A DNA stretch of 64,000 nt from positions 878,001 through 942,000 of the forward strand of contig NZ_JWIC01000010.1 in NCBI RefSeq assembly GCF_000814765.1, written 5' to 3'. The DNA is from Pseudoalteromonas luteoviolacea (GTDB taxonomy: Bacteria; Pseudomonadota; Gammaproteobacteria; Enterobacterales; Alteromonadaceae). Numbering within the stretch: position 1 is the stretch's first letter; each line of letters begins with the position of its first letter. The notes under the pieces are model-generated. The model searched no databases and was not told where the DNA came from. It saw only the letters and a program-made list of their open reading frames with translations. The translations under genes were made by a program, and so were the position numbers. Below are positions 42,564 to 51,274 of this stretch, in pieces.

Positions 42564-44996
42564 CTACCGAGCGGCATGTTGTACTCTAAGTTGATTAGAA
42601 TTCATTTCCCACATTACTGAAAATAAAGCGTCACGATTCCAACTACTCCCCACATAAAGAGGGGTTGAATATACTTTTATATTTTCATAATGCTGTAACT
42701 CCTCCTCTCTTACAAGCAGATCGCTATAATTGCGTCCTATAAGATAGCCATAGCCTTGATCAACAAAGAGCTCGATGTCGAAACCACTCCGAATTTGCAT
42801 CGTATTATTGAACTCGGTATTAAATACATAGTCTTCACTCATATGCGTAATCAGTGTCAGGTCAGAGTTTAATAACTCGAAGTAATGCACATTCATGTTA
42901 GTTTTATCAATACCAGTGACAACAATGCCATTAGACAATGACACGGCTCCTTCAAGCGTATCGATTGAAATAACATCAGGGCTGATCCACTCATCTTTGA
43001 ACTGTAAATCATTATTATAAAGTCTCACAACTAACTTGGATCCCACATGTGTTGCTACCGCAATGCCACCCGCTTGTTCTTCAGCGAGGTATTGAACATT
43101 AAATGGACTTCCCTCATGAGGTTCAATCAATACAACATTACTTATTTTTTGATCCTTTATTTCAGCGAGAAATTGATTATTGCTGTCTGCAAACTGACCC
43201 AATACAAATACGCGCTTGACCGTTTTAATTCCACCCAATCCAAATACGGGCTCATACGTTTCAATAACATCTATAAAACGATAGTTGAGTGTACCGTCCA
43301 CCAATACTGAAGAGGTATTTTCAGAAATAACATCACCATTGCTATCCAGTTCAACCATCAATCCTGAAAAATGACCATTGACAGCATTTATAGTGTGACC
43401 AACCGCAAATAAATCCTTGCCATAACGCGTTATTAGTTTAACCAATTGTTGATTATCAGAAAGTTCAAGAGATTTATTAACAACTTCTTCGCCTACCACA
43501 TTGACTTTAATGAACTGATTAGAGTTTTGCTTGGTATTGTCAGTAAAAATAACAAACTCATTTTTATTTAACTGAAAAACACTGGGTATAGGAGAGTTGG
43601 CATCTCTGATCTCCGGTATATCGATCGCAATATCAAATTTCCCAACCGAAAAGTCATAGGGAGCTGACCAGCCAGATGTATCGCCAGCAGTATCTACTTG
43701 CTGAATTACTATCGTATACTCGCCTGCAGGCATTTTCTTTGAAAGAGAAGTACCGGACTGTGTATCATAACTAAAATATCTATATTTCTTATTGAAAATC
43801 CACGCAGTGTAGCTCGTTGCATTATCTTCAGAAGTCCACTCGAAATGAACAAGAAACGTTCCATCCAATGGTTCCGCTTTTACCGAACTCATAGAAGGAG
43901 GCAAAGGTTTAGGTAAATGCAGTGGTTTTTCAGAAGACCACAATGACTGATGACCATATTGATTTGTAATTGAAGCACGCCAGCTAAAATTACCCGGTTT
44001 TAATCCATCAAAGATGATTTTGTGATTTTCCTTTGTCGATGGACTGATACTCTCTGATAGTTCATTAACTAATGAAATATTCAATACCGTATCATCACCT
44101 AACTCTGTGTGTTCGAAAACAAGCTGATAGCCGTCTTTAGATTTAGTAAATACGGGATCTGAGAAAGCGGGTAAGCTTGGTGGCAATATTGAGATTTCAG
44201 TAGCATCTGACCATGGACCAGCCCTGTTCTCTGAGTTAAAGGCTCTAAATCTGACTGAATAATTTCCTATAGCTAAATCAGGTAAGGTGGCTAATACGCC
44301 CGTGGTATTTACTTGTTTAGATTGACCATCCGTGTCCGTATATTCAATTTCGTAAGAAACAGCACCGTTGACAGCTACAACTTGTATAATGGCTTCATTT
44401 GTATCTTGTAAGGCTGAACCACCTACACTATTAAACTTTAGCAACTTAGCTATTTTTTCACTCATATTTACTGTAATGGCATCATCTAAAGTGTACGATT
44501 TACCATCCTTTGTCATTGCTTTGACAGTAAGGGTCAATGAAGGAGAGTTTGCCCAAAAATAATTTTCCCAATCAAAAATCCAGGGAGCTTGCGTAAGCTT
44601 TTGCACCTCTTCACCATCGACTAGTAGAATTAACTCTTGAACAAGTGAGCTTGGATCTGTGACATCAATCGAGATCTCTGTGTCGAGCTTTTCAATGTCT
44701 GCATTTTGCAACAGAGACAGCACTTTTAATTCAACTTGCTCAGAGCTAGATGACTGCCCAGCATTATTGTCCGTCTCAGTTGATGAGTCAGTTGATTTAT
44801 CAGTTGATGTGTCAGTTGATTTATCAGTTGATGTGTCAGTTGATGTGTCAGTCGATGTGTCAGTCGATACTTCTGATACAACAGCCTGATTATCACTGTT
44901 TTGCATCGTTTCTTTATTATCGTCAGAGCTACCACACCCCACTAATGTCATTCCAATCAACGTATATAAAAATAAGTTTTTCTTGAACGGGATCAT
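42564..44996 (-). CDS. Large surface lipoprotein with Ser-Thr-Asp repeat stalk
   Basis: An 810-residue lipoprotein (814 from the earlier ATG at 45008). I prefer the ATG at 44996 because GGAAGA lies just before it. The signal peptide MIPFKKNLFLYTLIGMTLVG ends at GCGSSDD, so the Cys is lipidated. Residues about 40-75 form a low-complexity stalk of STDT/STDK/STDS units. Then come several fibronectin-III-like or Ig-like modules (ANNSPSLT region; repeated WS-A/P-type segments such as SGWSAPYDFSV and GPWSDATEISIL). The last about 350 residues resemble a beta-propeller-like repeat unit, without a named family. It is probably outer-membrane or secreted; the function is unknown. Confidence 0.75.
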   Translation of the reverse strand: MIPFKKNLFLYTLIGMTLVGCGSSDDNKETMQNSDNQAVVSEVSTDTSTDTSTDTSTDKSTDTSTDKSTDSSTETDNNAGQSSSSEQVELKVLSLLQNADIEKLDTEISIDVTDPSSLVQELILLVDGEEVQKLTQAPWIFDWENYFWANSPSLTLTVKAMTKDGKSYTLDDAITVNMSEKIAKLLKFNSVGGSALQDTNEAIIQVVAVNGAVSYEIEYTDTDGQSKQVNTTGVLATLPDLAIGNYSVRFRAFNSENRAGPWSDATEISILPPSLPAFSDPVFTKSKDGYQLVFEHTELGDDTVLNISLVNELSESISPSTKENHKIIFDGLKPGNFSWRASITNQYGHQSLWSSEKPLHLPKPLPPSMSSVKAEPLDGTFLVHFEWTSEDNATSYTAWIFNKKYRYFSYDTQSGTSLSKKMPAGEYTIVIQQVDTAGDTSGWSAPYDFSVGKFDIAIDIPEIRDANSPIPSVFQLNKNEFVIFTDNTKQNSNQFIKVNVVGEEVVNKSLELSDNQQLVKLITRYGKDLFAVGHTINAVNGHFSGLMVELDSNGDVISENTSSVLVDGTLNYRFIDVIETYEPVFGLGGIKTVKRVFVLGQFADSNNQFLAEIKDQKISNVVLIEPHEGSPFNVQYLAEEQAGGIAVATHVGSKLVVRLYNNDLQFKDEWISPDVISIDTLEGAVSLSNGIVVTGIDKTNMNVHYFELLNSDLTLITHMSEDYVFNTEFNNTMQIRSGFDIELFVDQGYGYLIGRNYSDLLVREEELQHYENIKVYSTPLYVGSSWNRDALFSVMWEMNSNQLRVQHAAR
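44776..44871. repeat. 12-bp tandem repeat inside lipoprotein gene
   Basis: Eight in-frame units of the type TCAGTTGATGTG/TCAGTTGATTTA encode the Ser-Thr-Asp stalk. The first seven units are nearly uniform. Copy-number change would alter stalk length by four residues per unit without breaking the frame. Confidence 0.9.
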
Positions 44997-45008
44997 AATT
45001 TCTTCCAT

Positions 45009-46372
45009 TTAATATCATGTTCAACACCGTACCTATTATAACAACACAAAAGCGATGTAAAAAAACAAATTATTTTAATTTTATAAAACGCCAAAAATAA
45101 AATAAAAAATGGCCTTGAAAAAGGTGAAAGTACTTTGCTTTTATTGTGTTATTTACAATTGCAGCATCAAGTGCATCATTCGAAAAAATCAGCCGTATAA
45201 CGTAGATTATGAACCATGGCTATCGGCAACTTAAAATCGAAACACTTTTGCTTCTTTTCATGATAGCACTTTATATTTGATTTATATCGTTATCCTTTAC
45301 AGTCCTTGAGTCTGTTTCTACACAAGAGTACTGAGGTAATAGTCCTATTAAGCATTCATTTAGTCCTTGCGTCTATGAAGCATAAAGGGTGATAAAAAAC
45401 CTATCATTTATTTGCCACCTACTCATTTTTCACAACGAAATAAAAAACAAGTCGTTGAAATTTATAATCTTTTATATATCGCACTTAAAGCCTGAATTCA
45501 GATCAAGTATCTAGATCTGATTTCCATGTGGCCAACACAAACTTTTTTAGCCAGATATTTGATTAACTTAGTTAGAAATAAATCAGACCAGAATGACTAA
45601 ACGAAAACATAAAGAACAGCCATCTTTATTCATTAAAAAATAATAAAAAAATAAGTAAATATTTAACCAACACAATCGCTTCCGGCAATAAAACCAGCAA
45701 ATAAGATTTAATTACCCCGTTAGTTATTAACACACGAAATCAATGATTAACTTCCACACCCACCGTCATAAAAAAATCGATTCTAATAAAAGAATTATAA
45801 ACCTAAAACCCATCCATTCTTTTAGGTTTAGAAGGCATTGTTTCATAAACAATTGAACAACCACCTCCTTGTATGTTTAGGGAAAAGAAAATAATGCAAC
45901 ACAATATAACCAAGACAATTAACAACTGTTCTGCCTTAGATCAGACATTAATACAACGTGCAAATATTATTATTTAGCTCGACAACGAGGCTCTTCAACA
46001 ATAACAAACTGCTGAAAAACACGGCGTACGTGGCAGTTTAAATTAGACATTATCGAATCATTATCCTTGATTTCTCTGTACTAAATACCCAGATAGCCGG
46101 GTTGTTTTTGCCCAGAATGCGACTTCAAAGCAGCTCTTATCCAAGTTAATAACTATTCTTGCGTATATAGTGCACACGAGATCGAGCTTGGTGTCGCGCT
46201 GCCACCACTGCCTTGACTAAATACTGGCACAACATCAAAGTTTCTATAGTGAATATACTGAATTTCCGTGATACGCGCTTGCTCAAGGGCTTTCAGCCTT
46301 CGGAAAAGTGTCAATTGAGCACACTTCTTGCTTAATTTATATACACCCCACATAACTGTAAGGATATAGGCT
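45009..46372. other. 1.36-kb AT-rich region without a confident gene
   Basis: This long gap is markedly more AT-rich than its surroundings and contains no convincing gene. At 45799-45829 there is a ten-base inverted repeat (AAACCTAAAA / TTTTAGGTTT). At 45894-46046 a frame starting MQHNITKTINNCSALDQTLI and reading QRANIII, with two internal stops, faintly resembles the HTH region of an IS630-type transposase; I regard it as a possible decayed fragment. A 66-codon minus frame at 46153-46353 lacks a ribosome site. The base composition suggests old insertion and decay. Confidence 0.5.
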
Positions 46373-46771
46373 ATGAAAATTGTTGGTTCACACACAGTAT
46401 ACTCTCCCTCAATAAACCAACCCGATACGTCGAACACGAAAGGTGGCAATTCTCTGCCGCCTAGTGAGACAGAACAAGCAAGCAGGGCAAATACAGTAGA
46501 TATGAATAACTTAGGATTAAATGAGCTCAATGCACTCATACAGTCAACGGGAGATGGCAGATTACTTTTTAGAATACCGCATAACACTTTTAAGTTGGTC
46601 AATGGTGAACTTCAAGGCTCACAATCCTCCAACTTTTTATCTCAAATTGAACAAGAAATCGCATTCGAGCAAAGTCAGGGTAAAGATACCAGCGAATTGG
46701 AGCAGTTTATGGAAATATTAAAAGGCTATCAAGGATACCCTCTCCAGCCTAGTATAGATGTTAAAGCTTAA
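46373..46771 (+). CDS. Small hypothetical protein
   Basis: A 132-residue hydrophilic protein with no family I recognise. It starts MKIVGSHTVYSPSINQPDTS with a disordered Ser/Thr/Pro-rich N-terminus. The more ordered second half has LGLNELNALIQSTGDGRLLF and helices to about 115 (NFLSQIEQEIAFEQSQGKDT). No signal peptide or transmembrane segment is seen. A good ribosome site AAGGATATAGGCT precedes the ATG, which is the main support for coding. It ends 12 bases before the stop of the convergent exported-protein gene. Confidence 0.6.
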   Translation: MKIVGSHTVYSPSINQPDTSNTKGGNSLPPSETEQASRANTVDMNNLGLNELNALIQSTGDGRLLFRIPHNTFKLVNGELQGSQSSNFLSQIEQEIAFEQSQGKDTSELEQFMEILKGYQGYPLQPSIDVKA

Positions 46772-46783
46772 CTAGATACAAAC

Positions 46784-47383
46784 TTAGTTAATGTAAATTG
46801 AATCGCTCCAGTAACCAAATGGTGACGCAATGGAGCTTGATGATACAGACAGCTGCCCATTTTGCGGACCAAAGAAATCATAATAATACAAAAAGCCAGT
46901 TACTGTTTGACCAACGCTACAATTGCTCAAATTACTCATCGAGCCACATAGGTTAACTGTTGAAGACGGGGCTTTACTCTGCCCTGCAAATGTTGCATTA
47001 CCGGGATTACCATATCCATACTGAATAACCGCTACTCTGATTTGGTTCCCACCATGATCTCGGCTGGTGGATGACTGGTTACTAGAAACGGTTTCAAAGC
47101 CAATATTACTCGAGCCAACAGCATAGATCTCAAAATATTCTATACCGGAAGCTGGGCCCATGATATGAATATCCGAGGTCGAAAATTGTGCACTATCATT
47201 GTCGCCTGACAAGTCAATGTGTGACAAATCTAACGGGTTTTGCTTTTGAAAAGTATCAAACTCAAGTTGACTCGGCTGTTTAACTATCCCACCCTCAACA
47301 TCAGCAGCAAATGAAAAAGCTGAAAGTAATACAGAGCTGGCAGCCAATACGGTTGTAAACACATTTTTTTTATTAAACATCAT
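46784..47383 (-). CDS. Exported YolA/DUF4879-like protein
   Basis: A 199-residue secreted protein. The signal peptide covers residues 1-27, ending LLSAFSFA before ADVEGG. The mature domain has AVGSSNIGFETVSSNQ, DHGGNQIRVAVIQYGYG and FGYWSDSIYI. From memory these recall the Bacillus YolA family (VGSSN, DHGG and GYG motifs; DUF4879). That family has no assigned biochemical function. AAGGAAATT lies 4 bases before the first ATG and 7 before the second (47380), so either Met can start. There is one Cys pair in the LCGSMSNLSNCS stretch. It is monocistronic; the gap behind it (47384-47709) holds only the lpd terminator. Confidence 0.65.
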   Translation of the reverse strand: MMFNKKNVFTTVLAASSVLLSAFSFAADVEGGIVKQPSQLEFDTFQKQNPLDLSHIDLSGDNDSAQFSTSDIHIMGPASGIEYFEIYAVGSSNIGFETVSSNQSSTSRDHGGNQIRVAVIQYGYGNPGNATFAGQSKAPSSTVNLCGSMSNLSNCSVGQTVTGFLYYYDFFGPQNGQLSVSSSSIASPFGYWSDSIYIN

Positions 47384-47662
47384 AATTTCCTTATTGTTAA
47401 TTAACCAATAAAAACCTTACAGACTGTTCATTATTTGTTCAAACCCATAAAAGGAAATCATTATTCAATATTTTATAAAAAGTGCAATGCCCTTAACAAC
47501 ATCACAGCTTTCTTGCCTGATTAATTCCTAAAAAAGGGAAATCCACAGGTATTTACTGTTATTTTTATCGATTTAGAAGAAAATCAAAGAAGTGTATTAC
47601 GAGGCCCTAAGAGTCTTCAAAAAAAGCCAGAAAAAGATAAAGTGCTGCGTCATTTTGCTACA

Positions 47663-47688
47663 AAAAACCCGGCAATCGCCGGGTTTTT
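47663..47688 (-). terminator. lpd terminator
   Basis: AAAAACCCGGC and GCCGGGTTTTT arms with a short AATC loop lie 21 bases after the lpd stop. Confidence 0.9.
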
Positions 47689-47709
47689 AAATTCAGTAAG
47701 AAGTATTAA

Positions 47710-49134
47710 TTACTTCTTTTTAACTGCTTTTTTGTTTGGAAGGTCAGTGATTGAACCTTCGAAGATTTCAGCAGCTAGACCGATTGACTCGTTCAGTGTT
47801 GGGTGAGCGTGGATAGTCAGTGCCACGTCTTCTGCGTCTGCACCCATCTCTACCGCTAGGCCGATCTCACCAAGCATTTCACCTGCGTTGATACCAACCA
47901 TTGCACCACCGATAACGCGGCCTGACTCTTTATCAAAGATAAGCTTAGTTTGACCTTCAGTACGTGCTGAAGCAATTGCACGGCCAGATGCTGCCCACGG
48001 GAATACCGCAGTTTCAATCTTAAGACCTTGCTCTTTCGCTTCTTTCTCAGTTACACCAACCCATGCAATTTCTGGATCTGTGTAAGCGATTGAAGGGATA
48101 CACTTAGGATCGAAGTAGTGCTTCTTACCAGAGATAACTTCTGCAGCAACGTGTGCTTCGTGTACCGCTTTGTGCGCAAGCATAGGCTGACCAACGATGT
48201 CACCAATCGCGAAGATATGGTCAACGTTTGTCTTCATTTGCTTGTCTGTGTTGATGAAGCCACGCTCATCAACTGCAACGCCCGCTTTGTCAGCGTCAAG
48301 TAGCTTACCGTTTGGTGTACGACCAACAGCAACCAATACTTTGTCGTAACGTACTTGTCCTTCAGGTGCTTGCTTACCTTCGAAAGAAACGTAAATACCG
48401 TCTTCTTTCGCTTCAACCGCAACTACTTTCGTAGAAAGCATTACGTTGAACTTGTTCTTAACGTACTTCTGGTAAACCTTGATGATGTCTTTGTCAGCAG
48501 CAGGTACTAGCTGATCAGCAAATTCAACAACGTCGATGTCTGAACCTAGCGCACGGTAAACAGTACCCATCTCAAGACCGATGATACCACCACCTAGTAC
48601 AAGTAGTTTGCCAGGCACGTCTTTAAGCTCAAGTGCACCAGTTGAATCAATGATACGCTCATCTTGTGGGATGAACGGAAGGCTGACTGGTTGTGAACCT
48701 GCTGCAATGATCGCGTTATCAAACGTCACTGTCTTAGTGCCGTCAGCGCCTTCAACTGCGATAGTGTTAGACCCTGTGAATTTACCGTAACCGTTAACTA
48801 CGTTAACTTTACGCATTTTAGACATACCAGCTAGGCCGCCAGTAAGTTGACCGATTACAGACTCTTTCCAAGTACGGATTTTATCTAAATCGATTTGTGG
48901 AGCACCGAAAGTTACACCGTGAGAAGCCATTTCAGCTGCATCGTCGATAACCTTAGCGACGTGAAGAAGTGCTTTTGAAGGAATACAACCTACGTTCAAG
49001 CAAACACCACCTAGGGTATCGCGAGATTCAATCAATGTAACATCTAAACCTAGGTCTGCTGCACGGAATGCTGCAGAGTAACCACCAGGACCACCGCCTA
49101 GTACAACAACTTGAGTTTTGATTTCGTTGCTCAT
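47710..49134 (-). CDS. lpd: Dihydrolipoamide dehydrogenase (E3)
   Basis: A 474-residue FAD flavoprotein that reoxidises lipoyl groups of pyruvate dehydrogenase, 2-oxoglutarate dehydrogenase and the glycine cleavage H protein. The FAD motif is VVLGGGPGGYSAAFRAA at residues 10-26. The redox disulphide is Cys45/Cys50 in GGVCLNVGCIPSK, and the catalytic His lies in HAHPTLNES near the C-terminus. The length equals E. coli Lpd. The gene is 218 bases behind aceF, with a terminator in that gap, so it likely has its own promoter in addition to read-through. Confidence 0.98.
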   Translation of the reverse strand: MSNEIKTQVVVLGGGPGGYSAAFRAADLGLDVTLIESRDTLGGVCLNVGCIPSKALLHVAKVIDDAAEMASHGVTFGAPQIDLDKIRTWKESVIGQLTGGLAGMSKMRKVNVVNGYGKFTGSNTIAVEGADGTKTVTFDNAIIAAGSQPVSLPFIPQDERIIDSTGALELKDVPGKLLVLGGGIIGLEMGTVYRALGSDIDVVEFADQLVPAADKDIIKVYQKYVKNKFNVMLSTKVVAVEAKEDGIYVSFEGKQAPEGQVRYDKVLVAVGRTPNGKLLDADKAGVAVDERGFINTDKQMKTNVDHIFAIGDIVGQPMLAHKAVHEAHVAAEVISGKKHYFDPKCIPSIAYTDPEIAWVGVTEKEAKEQGLKIETAVFPWAASGRAIASARTEGQTKLIFDKESGRVIGGAMVGINAGEMLGEIGLAVEMGADAEDVALTIHAHPTLNESIGLAAEIFEGSITDLPNKKAVKKK

Positions 49135-49274
49135 GTTATTACCTTAACTATTATTCGAACGGGACTCTACTCAACTGAGTATCCGCACCCAATTTGCCTG
49201 CCGGTCGCCAAATTAGGGCAAATCCAACAGAGAGAGTTTTTTGTGCGCGAAAGTGTATCATTCGCACTCACTAA

Positions 49275-49301
49275 TGTCCCGTCCAATTATCAGACAGGAC
49301 A
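49275..49301. promoter_or_regulatory. Hairpin in aceF-lpd gap
   Basis: TGTCCCGTC and GACAGGACA pair over nine bases (one G-U type mismatch) with a nine-base loop. It sits between the aceF terminator and lpd and may be a processing site or a control element for lpd. Confidence 0.4.
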
Positions 49302-49314
49302 CTAAAAATACAAC

Positions 49315-49344
49315 AAAACCGCACAACTTAGGTTGGGCGGTTTT
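49315..49344 (-). terminator. aceF terminator
   Basis: AAAACCGC and GCGGTTTT arms, extended inside by CAAC/GTTG, lie directly after the aceF stop. On the minus strand a TTG then continues toward lpd. Confidence 0.8.
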
Positions 49345-49352
49345 GATTCATC

Positions 49353-51263
49353 TTACATCACTAGCTGACGAATATCGCTCAGGTAGTTTGCAAGTGTCAC
49401 AGTAAAGCGTGCTGCAAGCGCCCCGTCAATTACACGGTGGTCGTATGAACAGCTTAGCGGCACCATTAAGCGCGGCTCAAACTCTTTACCATTCCATTTC
49501 GGCTTCATCTCAGACTTAGATACACCTAAGATAGCCACTTCTGGCGCATTCACGATTGGCGTGAATGACGTCCCACCGATACCACCAAGGCTTGAGATTG
49601 TGAAACAACCGCCTTGCATGTCAGCAGCAGTCAGCTTACCGTCACGTGCTTTCTTAGACACTTCCATCAGTTCACGAGAAAGTTCGATGATGCCTTTTTT
49701 GTTCACGTCTTTGAATACCGGAACAACCAAGCCATTTGGCGTATCAACCGCGACACCGATGTTCACGTATTTCTTCAGAATTAGACTCTCACCGTCTTCT
49801 GATAGTGAAGAGTTAAACGTTGGGAACTCTTCAAGTGCTTTTGCAGCTGCTTTCATTACGAAGACCAATGGTGTGATTTTCACACCCATTTTCTTCTTCT
49901 CAGCCAGCACATTTTGCTCTTTACGGAACGCTTCTAGTGTCGTGATATCTGCTTCGTCAAACTGTGTAACATGCGGGATTTGTACCCAGTTACGGTGTAG
50001 GTTTGCACCAGAGATCTTTTGAATACGAGATAGCTTCTTCTCTTCAACTTCACCAAACTTGCTGAAGTCTACTTTTGGCCAAGGAATTAGACCCAGCTCG
50101 CCACCACCGGTGTTGCCACCTTTAGATAGCTGACCTGATTCAACTTGCTTCACTAGCTCTTTCACATAGTTCTGAACGTCTTCTTTAACAACACGGTTCT
50201 TACGACCGGTTGCTTTAACGCGCGCAAGGTTTACACCAAACTCACGTGCTAGACGGCGCACAACTGGTGATGCGTGTGCGTACTGATCGTTCGCAACAAA
50301 TTCATCTTTTTGTGCAGATGCAGGGGCCGCTGCTGGAGCAGGTTTTGCCGCAGGAGCCGCTGCTGGCGCTGCGGTTGGTGCTGGCGCAGCCACAGGTGCT
50401 GCTGCCGCTGGTGCACTGCCTGCTGTTTCAAATACGAATATCAAAGAGCCTGTCGATACTTTATCGCCAGCATTTACTTTGATCTCTTTCACAGTACCTG
50501 CAAATGGTGCTGGTACTTCCATAGAAGCCTTATCGCCTTCTACTGTGATAAGCGACTGCTCTTCTTCGATTGAATCACCGACAGATACCATGATTTCAGT
50601 CACTTCAACTTCGTCACCGCCAATATCTGGTACGTGTACTTCTTTCGCTTCTGCTACCGCTGCTGCTGGTGCCGCCGCTGGCGCAGGTGCTGCTTCAACA
50701 GGTGCCGCTGCTGGCGCACTGCCTGCAACTTCAAATACGAATACCAAAGAACCTGTTGACACTTTACCGCCAACTTCCACTTTGATTTCTTTCACAGTAC
50801 CTGCAAATGGCGCAGGTACTTCCATAGAAGCCTTATCGCCTTCTACGTTTAAGATTGACTGGTCAGCTTCAACGGCCTCGCCCACAGCAACCATGATCTC
50901 AGTGACTTCAACTTCGTCACCACCGATATCTGGTACGTGTACTTCTTTAAACTCTGCCGCAGCGAGTGCCGCAGGTGCTGGCGCTGCAGCAGGAGCCGCT
51001 GGCGCTTCTGCCGCAGCAGGTGCTTCTGCACCGGCTGCGTCAAAAATCATAATCAAAGACCCTGTTGAAACTTTATCACCTTCAACAACTTTGATTTCTT
51101 TAACCGTACCCGCAGCGGCTGCTGGCACTTCCATTGAAGCCTTATCGCCTTCAACTGTGATCAATGACTGATCCACTTCAACCGTGTCACCTACGCTAAC
51201 TAGGAGCTCGGTTACTTCAACCTCATCGGCACCAATATCTGGAACATGAATTTCAATTGACAT
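49353..51263 (-). CDS. aceF: Pyruvate dehydrogenase E2, dihydrolipoyl acetyltransferase
   Basis: A 636-residue core enzyme of pyruvate dehydrogenase. Three lipoyl domains are visible, each with VEGDKASMEVP; the lipoylated residues are Lys41, Lys144 and Lys245. They are joined by Ala/Pro-rich swinging linkers. A peripheral-subunit-binding domain lies at about 333-370 (ASPVVRRLAREFGVNLARVK), and the catalytic domain ends in YDHRVIDG with His609 and Asp613. It is the same three-lipoyl layout as E. coli (630 residues). The ATG is 11 bases after the aceE stop, so they share a transcript. The near-identical lipoyl DNA repeats produce a long spurious antisense frame. Confidence 0.98.
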   Translation of the reverse strand: MSIEIHVPDIGADEVEVTELLVSVGDTVEVDQSLITVEGDKASMEVPAAAAGTVKEIKVVEGDKVSTGSLIMIFDAAGAEAPAAAEAPAAPAAAPAPAALAAAEFKEVHVPDIGGDEVEVTEIMVAVGEAVEADQSILNVEGDKASMEVPAPFAGTVKEIKVEVGGKVSTGSLVFVFEVAGSAPAAAPVEAAPAPAAAPAAAVAEAKEVHVPDIGGDEVEVTEIMVSVGDSIEEEQSLITVEGDKASMEVPAPFAGTVKEIKVNAGDKVSTGSLIFVFETAGSAPAAAAPVAAPAPTAAPAAAPAAKPAPAAAPASAQKDEFVANDQYAHASPVVRRLAREFGVNLARVKATGRKNRVVKEDVQNYVKELVKQVESGQLSKGGNTGGGELGLIPWPKVDFSKFGEVEEKKLSRIQKISGANLHRNWVQIPHVTQFDEADITTLEAFRKEQNVLAEKKKMGVKITPLVFVMKAAAKALEEFPTFNSSLSEDGESLILKKYVNIGVAVDTPNGLVVPVFKDVNKKGIIELSRELMEVSKKARDGKLTAADMQGGCFTISSLGGIGGTSFTPIVNAPEVAILGVSKSEMKPKWNGKEFEPRLMVPLSCSYDHRVIDGALAARFTVTLANYLSDIRQLVM

Positions 51264-51274
51264 GTTTTTGCCTC

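Noticed and set aside
46153..46602. Minus-strand frame, including a 66-codon part 46153-46353
   Set aside because: It has no ribosome site and is partly antisense to the better supported gene at 46373.
50479..51171. 230-codon Ala/Thr/Ser-rich frame on the plus strand
   Set aside because: It is the antisense reading of the repeated lipoyl domains and Ala/Pro linkers of aceF.
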